DNA of 63,192 nucleotides, taken from Guyanagaster necrorhizus. Lineage: Eukaryota; Basidiomycota; Agaricomycetes; Agaricales; Physalacriaceae. Location: the NCBI RefSeq assembly GCF_019112545.1, contig NW_025064942.1, forward strand, positions 133,484-196,675, in the 5' to 3' direction. A program made the translations under genes and the position numbers. Below are positions 56,300-63,192 of the stretch, one piece after another (the first letter of the stretch is position 1; each line of letters starts with the position of its first letter). Below the pieces are notes generated by a model. That model saw nothing but the letters and a program-made list of their open reading frames with translations, made no database searches and had not been told where the DNA came from.

Positions 56300-57190
56300 T
56301 ATTTCAAATTTAAATTTCCCTTTGCAGGTCTTTACACCGGCATCATAACAGTTACTTTATGGACTATATGTATATGGACCATTTCTGTCTGGACCAGGAC
56401 ATTGGTTAACTGTTACTATCCATATAGTCTCTCCTCGGAAGCGGTCACACAATACGTTCCTGCGCATCACCATCATCATGCTGTACATTCTCTTGACGAT
56501 TTCGTTCACGACGCAATGCGTATTTGTGCGCCGTGCGCTCATTGACCACGACGACAATTATTACAGCGTGTTGACGGCATTGCTAGATATGGGCCCATGT
56601 GTGGAAAGCGAACTACCTCGTTGGTGGTATCACTGGTGGTATAAGCACATTTATTGTCGATATCACGATTGTATGTCATCTCACTTAGCTCGATCAATGG
56701 TAAAGAATTTGACGTGCCATAGATATGGCGGTGCTGGGCCCTTTGGGATTGTCAATATCAAGTGATTTTTATACAAGGTATCTACGCTATAGGGTGTATA
56801 GGTCAGAATTGGTTCTCTGTCTTTGGATATGCCGTTCACTGGGTATTTCAGGAATGAAGGCCATGCAAATTTTCAGCGCATTCCACAATTATACATATGG
56901 TATTAGCAAAACCCGGCGCTTGTAGCATAGATAGACTGGACACATTGATATACCTTTCGCTGATACTTATAACAACCCTCATGTGCACCATTTTGATTGT
57001 TTATCGCATGATCAGCCTCGTGGATACGATATTCTTATTCAGAAGTGTAATTTACGCTCTGATCGAGTCCTCGGCGAGGAGATGGATGCTTCCGGAGATT
57101 TATCATGCCTTTACTTTATCTCGATGCATGAAAGTAACTCCGATATCAACGTCGATGACCTGAGCTTTTCCAGAGCTTCTTAGGATCTCA
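56300..57190 (+). pseudogene. Fragmentary multi-pass membrane protein
   Basis: Pieces in shifting frames resemble a common agaricomycete membrane protein of unknown function: TLWTICIWTISVWTR near 56350, LVGGITGGISTFIVDITI near 56620-56670, a W-RCWALWD remnant near 56730, and DTLIYLSLILITTLMCTILI near 56940 followed by SVIYALIESSA. Some frame changes may be introns, but I could not join all the pieces, and the end is missing. Probably a pseudogene. Confidence 0.45.
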
Positions 57191-59429
57191 CGAAAATGCC
57201 GAAAACCATGCAGCACTAGTTAGAATTAGATATGTACGGACGGGATACAATATATATAGAAGTAAATTTTTGTCGCCTGCAGTTGTTCTATTAAAGCTGT
57301 AATAGCTTTCAATTCGGTTATTTGGGACTCTTTCAAAATGCACAGCCCTTGATGAGTGTCCACGGTATGGCCGATATCATTCAGACCCAACTTGAGATAT
57401 CTGATGGGTTCAAATATACGCCATCGTCTGCTGATCCAATGAGTCATTGGATCTTTCGCAAGTTTGTGAGATTAGAAATTCGTCGCATTACGCACTGTAC
57501 GTACCTTGACTTTGCATGAGCTTCCACCGTTAACGACGGTGCATGGATATATAGTTGGACGCTGAATATTCGTAGGCCTGCCGCTGCTCAGACGATCAGC
57601 CAATTCCTGACTTTTCTCTGACATTAGCAAGACACCGTCTGTGTCGATCCCAGGAAAAAAAGAACAAAATGTGGTGCTAAACGCCACAAGGTGAGACTTG
57701 CAACCTGGCCATCAGTATGAAGACTTATGCAGACAGAGAGACTACATCAGCAACGCGTATAAATACAAATACTAACATGGACAGTCGGTCTTCTTGATGA
57801 AACCCAGGTGACGTACAGGAATCCCAGCAGGGCTTTTCTCCAATATTCTCTTGTCAGCGTTTCTGGTTTCTGTATATGCGTGCACTTAAATATCGAAAGC
57901 ACGAGTTTATATGGCATCCACTAACAGAGATGGTGGTGGCGGTACGAATCCTACGAATCCTACATTGAGTCCGACATCAGTATGACGAGCGCGAAAATAT
58001 CTGTTGCCGCATACTTCGAGACATATACGCATCTTCTCTACACTGTCTATTCCACCAACCAAGGCTGAGACAAACTCAACTGCCTTTCAAAAAGAAGTCA
58101 AGAATCGTTACCTTGTTTTTTACCCCGTCCAATGATTGAGGAACGTTATTCTTACGGAGTAAAGGACCCGAATGTGAAAGACAGCCTGATGGACTGTACA
58201 TACATGGAAAGCCCAGGACACGGATTCGATATTTTTTTCTGAAAGGCTATCCCCATGACGGGCATTGAGATAGGATTGCAATGGCCGTCCCGAGATCATG
58301 GTCCCTGCTGCTACTGGAACGCTTGTAGTCGATGGTAGGTGAATGGATTGATGGGTTCGTCTAGCTGCGGAACGGCCGCTCTGTATCTACGCTGCCCCTA
58401 AACGGACACATGCTACGATCTGGTTCAGCCTCCGCCTTCTCGTATCTACGCTCCCACAACCATTTCAGAAACCCGTAGTCATACGGAAAATTAAGAAGCT
58501 CACCATCGATCTTCTGCAACATTTTGGATGCGCTGAATTTCGTCCAAGACTCACAGTGCTGTGAAAGCAGTGAGCGGCATGAAGATACATGAAGACGTCC
58601 GCACCCTACAGACAGTCTTATAATTTCTGCTGTGTACGCGACCGCAGGGAGCCAGTAATTTCCAAGTTATGGGGAACTATTGTAACGACAGGCGGAACCG
58701 GAAGTAATCGATATGATGAGGGAAAGAAAGCGCACGCTCGACGTTCTCCAACATGGTTGAGTAGGATACAGGATGTACTGCTGTCGGCGTCCACGGAGGA
58801 CGCTAATAACCGCCCTTGCTCTTCTAGGCATTTCACCGGTCGATCACTACCAGCCCGGTCATATTCTTCATCAACTAAACTTCCATACTATATTTCTTTG
58901 CAAGTATATCTCATCCTTCTTTCGACTCAGAAAATATACGACATCATGGATAAGCCTCTACCTCCGGGTTGCCGGCTTACAGTACGTTTTTCTTCGTAGC
59001 CTTTTTGATTCAAGTGCGTTAATGAAGTCTCGATGTTAGGTTCTACTTTCGGTGAGGATGCAGATCTTTTGCTGCATTCTATGTTGACGGTTATTTGAAC
59101 AATGCTGTGACTCCGAGCGAGCTTTGGGTTAGTATGGTTAATTAAGATTTTCCTACGGCCGTTGAATAATTACGTTACTTTTGGATTTTCCATATCTAGT
59201 GAGAACGGCTCATCTTACTCTCAATAATTTTCACCGGTGGAAGTTGAACGGGAACGTGCCCAAACGCAGAGCAGACCAACAGAGACTCATTTCCCTGGAG
59301 GATATTTGCAGGCTGTATCCTGCAACTGTTCCAAGCCTCGTGCTTCGGACGGCTTTCATGTATGCTCACGGCAACCGAATTCTGTGCTGCGTTATCGCTT
59401 AATGAGATCTAACTGTCTAATTAGGTAGG
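57191..59429. other. Gene-poor spacer
   Basis: No recognisable protein. Frames such as 58589-58999 lack motifs and overlap frames on the other strand. It leads up to the right arm of the inverted repeat. Confidence 0.4.
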
Positions 59430-62400
59430 CAATGATAGGCGAACCTGGGGCATCTGTCCCGAGAGGGTCAACGACGGACAGTGGTCATTCTTCCTTGCCG
59501 AACCGTGGCAGATACACGCGACGTCCAGGGGCGTGGAAGATCTATCAAACGTGGGTCTGTTCTGATATCTTTCCGCCACGCGCACTTTTACTTACCCTAC
59601 CCTAGTTTTCATCCAAGCCGTTCGCCGGTGTCCATCTAACTATTTGAACGTTTTGGCTCCTTTCGCGTAACAAACTCGACACCGACCCCTTCCGTCAACT
59701 GAGGGAAAAGCTAGCCAGAAATAGACAAAGCATTGTCTCAGCGCTTTGCGATGTAGGCTTTTATGCGCCCAATTAATGTACAACTTCGATCTAGGCAATG
59801 TCTAAATTGTACTTCTGTCTCTCACATCGTCAGTGGTGCGTACTGATTACTTCCTCGTATTGTACACGAGACGAAGCTTACTGATACTTTGGGCATATCG
59901 GGACAACACAGCACTGCGGGGTTCAGCTGCCATCGTACCGACATGAATAGATAGGCGCTATAATCTCCGAGTCTGCGAACGTTGTGCGTTATTACTGATA
60001 CAAGCTTGATCACTCTGTGATTGCATCAGTCCCTTGCGCTCCAGACACTCGTATTTTTTCGTCGCACTCGTGTAAGATCGTCGCTTATAACTCCATCCTT
60101 CTGCAGCTGACATTTTACAGTTCTTTGTGCCCATATTAGAGTTCTCCTTGGAGTAATCACTGGTGGAAGGATATACGTAGACGCATGAACATGGAAGTCA
60201 TTCGTAGTCTGGAATCTGTACACACAGTATGGCCTACTTGCGTTCGTCAGATAGTGTTTCCTCGCCAGTGCGTCGGTAATCTGTCGGCAACAGAAGAGGA
60301 TGACACAGATGCTCATACGAAGACGTTTGTGTTTCCGTCGCCTTAATAAATGCAATAAAATGACGACATCTAAATTAGGGTCGAAACACTGTATTTCTCC
60401 CTACGGTCTTGTATACTTGGGCGCAACGACGACTCTCTATCTTTCAGGATCCAACGAATTTGTAGCCCCATGATTTCCGTACATATCGGTATTCTCTGCA
60501 ATCAATGGGGCGTTGGAGTTGTGGAGCGATCACCCGCATGGCATCGTGAATACAAGCTTTCTTCGTAGCGGGCGTTTTAGCCTGCACCTATTTACGCCAG
60601 CCTGGGATTCTCATCGTCGGCTCATCGATTTCAGGTTCGTTTATCGTGTATGCACATTCTCAATTTCTGTCTGACCGTTCTTACAGTAATGAGGAAAGGC
60701 TTCTTAATACATTCTTCTTCGCGACAGTCTGCCGATACTCGTTCATCGGACCCCTTACAGTCGCCGTCTATTCCTGACCCTCCAACCGATGGAGATACAA
60801 CCCGTGTTCTATCCATAATACCCCACATAGTTCTCAGTGACGCGAGAATACCCGGCGCACCTTGCTTTCTCTACCTGCCTCACGGCAAACATGATATGGT
60901 ATACATCGACAATCTCGCTAAAGTCAGGGAGCTATCAACGTGGCGAGTGTGGGACGAACCTACACCGCCCGACAACCGAGATGCCATCGGTTTCGGGCTT
61001 GTCGAGGGAAAAGGCATAGGCATGATCGCTCGCCGGAAGATCCTTGCTGGGGAACTCATCATCGCCGAGCGGCCCGTCTATGCACAACGGAAGACGCTTC
61101 CGCAGTGCAATGCCGAGAACGCTGTGAACGGTATTTTCCATCTCTCCGCCGTAAAGGACCTCAATCCGACCTCACGAGAGGCCATCTCTTCATTGAAGAA
61201 TTCGAAATCGGGTTGTCATCCCCTTACTGGTATCCTCCAAACGAACTTCCTCATGCTTGATATCACCGAGGAACCAGACCCGGATCCCGCGAACCAGTTC
61301 GTCGGTATCTTTCCCTTACTTTCGCGTGCGAACCACGATTGCACCCCCAACACGCACTATTTCTTCAATTTCTCATCCTTCACTGGAGAGTTTCGTCCCA
61401 CGAGGGATATTCCGGAGGGAGCAGAGGTCACGATCTCGTACACGCATGTCTTGGCTCCCAGGTCTGCTCGACAAGCTCATCTGCGGAGTTGTTATTCTTT
61501 CATTTGTTCATGTGCGGTGTGCGGTCTCGACGCGAAGAAAGCTGAGGCCTCTGATGAGCGGCGGGCGAGGATCCATCAGTTGGTGGAGGAACTCACGCCC
61601 GGGAGCTCTGTGCAGAGGAAACCTTCGTACGATAAGATCAAGGACTGTTTGAAGATGGTGGAGAAGGAGCGCCTAGATGTCTATCGTGCACAGATCCTCT
61701 TCTACGGCGGGACATTGTTACTGCAGCAAGGCGATGTCACTCACTTTTTGCAATGGATGAGAAGAGCGGAGGAGGAGTATCTTCGGATTGAGGGTGAGGC
61801 GTCGCCGGCGTACAAGGCCGTTATGACAACGTGAGTACAGCCATTCATTATGTATGCGAATAAGTGTCTAATGTGTGTGATAAATCTAGTCTACAGATCT
61901 GGCCGGGTGCTTAAAGTTGAATTTCAGGCGGCGTTTTCCATTCGAGTACATCGGCAATGATTGCAATATCGTCGGTAAAAATGTATCCTTCTGAAATGAC
62001 CACTGTGATGTCTCCTGAAATACGACTACATGTACCCACTTTGTATTTATAGTAGTCCTGCAGAGAATACGAATAATGTTCACCGCTCAGCTGACTCTTG
62101 CCCAAAATACATGGACTACGTTATTATGAAACGTTGCAAGATGTTTTGCTAAAAATTCCGAGGATTCTTTAAATAGTGCTGACGAAGTTGGTAGATAAAC
62201 CAGTAGCGTTCAAATATCACGGAATTAAACATTGCATTTCAAGGTGCAAGACTCTACTGAGTTAGGAAGAGTCCGAGTCGGAAGAGAACTTAGAACCATG
62301 AAAACAAGTCGAAGACCTTCAACTCATTAGTCAGCGTCCGAATTTCTGCCCAGCCACATCGTCCTTGTCCTCCCGGTCCACAACAAGCTATCGCCGACGC

Positions 62401-63192
62401 TACAGCCTTGTAAAGGGGATTGTGTGAGCTTTTGTACTCCCTTCTTTTTCAGAGTTTCATTGTCTTTATCCTTTCGCAGCTTCCGCTGCAAGTAACGTGT
62501 AGGCATTTATCTGGATGTTGGGGTTCCTTTCATTGCATTGCAGCAGCAGAAGCAGCGTTATAGCATCCGTCTGAGGTTAAGATGCAACAAGCAGCAAAGG
62601 ATCCGTTCGGGACAAAAAGCATGGATTTTGGTGAGCAAACCTTGCATCTGAAATTGAGGCTTTGATTGATTTGTAGCCGCTCATAAGTGCCGCTCCTCTT
62701 CCGTGCAGTTTTCTTTATCCGGCTTGAGTCCTGCGGATGCAATACTCTCATAATTCTGCCTGACATCTGAATCTTGCTACCAAGATGTGAAATCCTAGTA
62801 TCCCCGATCCTTCTCTGATTATCTCGCAGGATGATATCTGACTAAGACGATTTCGCATTCGGGGCGTTGGCACGGTCCGGTTCCGCCAAGATCACATGTT
62901 GCATTGCCGTAGATTCCCGCTTGTCCGTAGCTACAACCGCGACTATCACCAACCATTCCCGATTCCCTCTCTTGGATCTAGCGATACGGTTCCAGCATCT
63001 ACGGTCTTTTTATCGGTATCATGTCAAGTATCAGGCTGCTGCGCACTTCTGGGACCAAAATGCCGAAATTTTGCTCTTCCTATTTCATACTCTACGCGAG
63101 ACTGCTATAGGTAGCGAATTCTGCCCCGGATATCAGTATCCTGCGCAGCCTTCATATGCCTTCGAGCGTAAAGACATGCGCCCCAAGTAATT
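59430..63192 (-). repeat. Right arm of large inverted repeat, reaching the window edge
   Basis: Matches 48713-52360 in inverse orientation. The inner end is near 59430 (taggcgaacctggggc versus the complement near 52360). The match runs to the last base of the window, so its true outer end is unknown. Confidence 0.85.
60689..61914 (+). CDS. SET-domain protein, right copy
   Basis: Protein identical to the left copy from about LSDARIP onward, except for Gly in place of Asp in IPDAP. It has the same GIGMIARR, NHDCTPN, ISYTH and CSCAVC motifs. The N-terminal 50 residues differ at many positions (for example MRKGFLIHSSSRQSADTRSS against MRKGFLLSSSRRDTDTRSS). The intron 61831-61889 (GTGAGT...CTAG, 59 nt) is conserved. 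The last exon here ends earlier (LQIWPGA, TAA at 61912-61914). The start choice follows the left copy. Both copies look functional. Confidence 0.8.

Noticed and set aside
1..63192. CRISPR array, bacterial operons or prophage
   Set aside because: No regularly spaced short repeats; introns, chromoviruses and gene families are fungal.

Overview
This window looks like a repeat-rich stretch of a filamentous basidiomycete genome, most likely a mushroom-forming agaricomycete. The evidence is short introns of about 48-86 nt with GT..AG borders, family types typical of that group (F-box proteins, a caspase-domain peptidase, a SET protein, a Kv-beta-type aldo-keto reductase, membrane proteins of unknown function), and Ty3/gypsy chromoviruses. 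It is eukaryotic; there are no operons and no CRISPR array.

Layout. 1-2038 is the 5' end (minus strand) of LTR element A, cut by the window edge. 2039-11160 is an old tract with almost no CpG that holds a complete but decayed chromovirus B (2748-10124, TSD TGAAA). 11.2-19.4 kb holds a two-finger C2H2 gene followed by a mosaic of duplicated blocks, tRNA-Glu-like modules and pseudogenes. 19.4-22.3 kb holds an LTR remnant that truncates an HMG-box gene, then an unidentified broken gene. 22954-30082 is chromovirus C (TSD TGAGG; one LTR contains a 135-base assembly gap). 31-33 kb has an inverted copy of the tRNA-like/zinc-finger mosaic. 33976-35423 is a caspase-domain gene with one frameshift. 35.9-42.3 kb is a second copy of the 12.4-16 kb duplication, interrupted by a 1.8 kb insertion and followed by an F-box pseudogene. 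43.6-44.6 kb is an F-box gene and 46.7-48.1 kb a membrane-protein gene. 48.7-63.2 kb is a large inverted repeat whose arms each carry a SET-domain gene, flanking a spacer with the aldo-keto reductase and fragments of other genes.

How the parts relate. The three chromovirus copies share a layout: LTR, a leader ORF with a membrane segment (here called ORF0), gag with a CCHC knuckle, protease, RT/RNase H, integrase, chromodomain. Beside the 5' LTR each has a 13-nt site complementary to a site inside its own LTR, about 27 nt downstream of a TATA-like box. This is the arrangement expected for Tf1/sushi-type self-priming. Their ages can be ranked by CpG loss: A keeps its CpGs, C is part-decayed (in-frame TGA at arginine positions), and B is almost CpG-free. 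This points to methylation or RIP-like C-to-T mutation targeted at CpG. The host genes keep normal CpG content.
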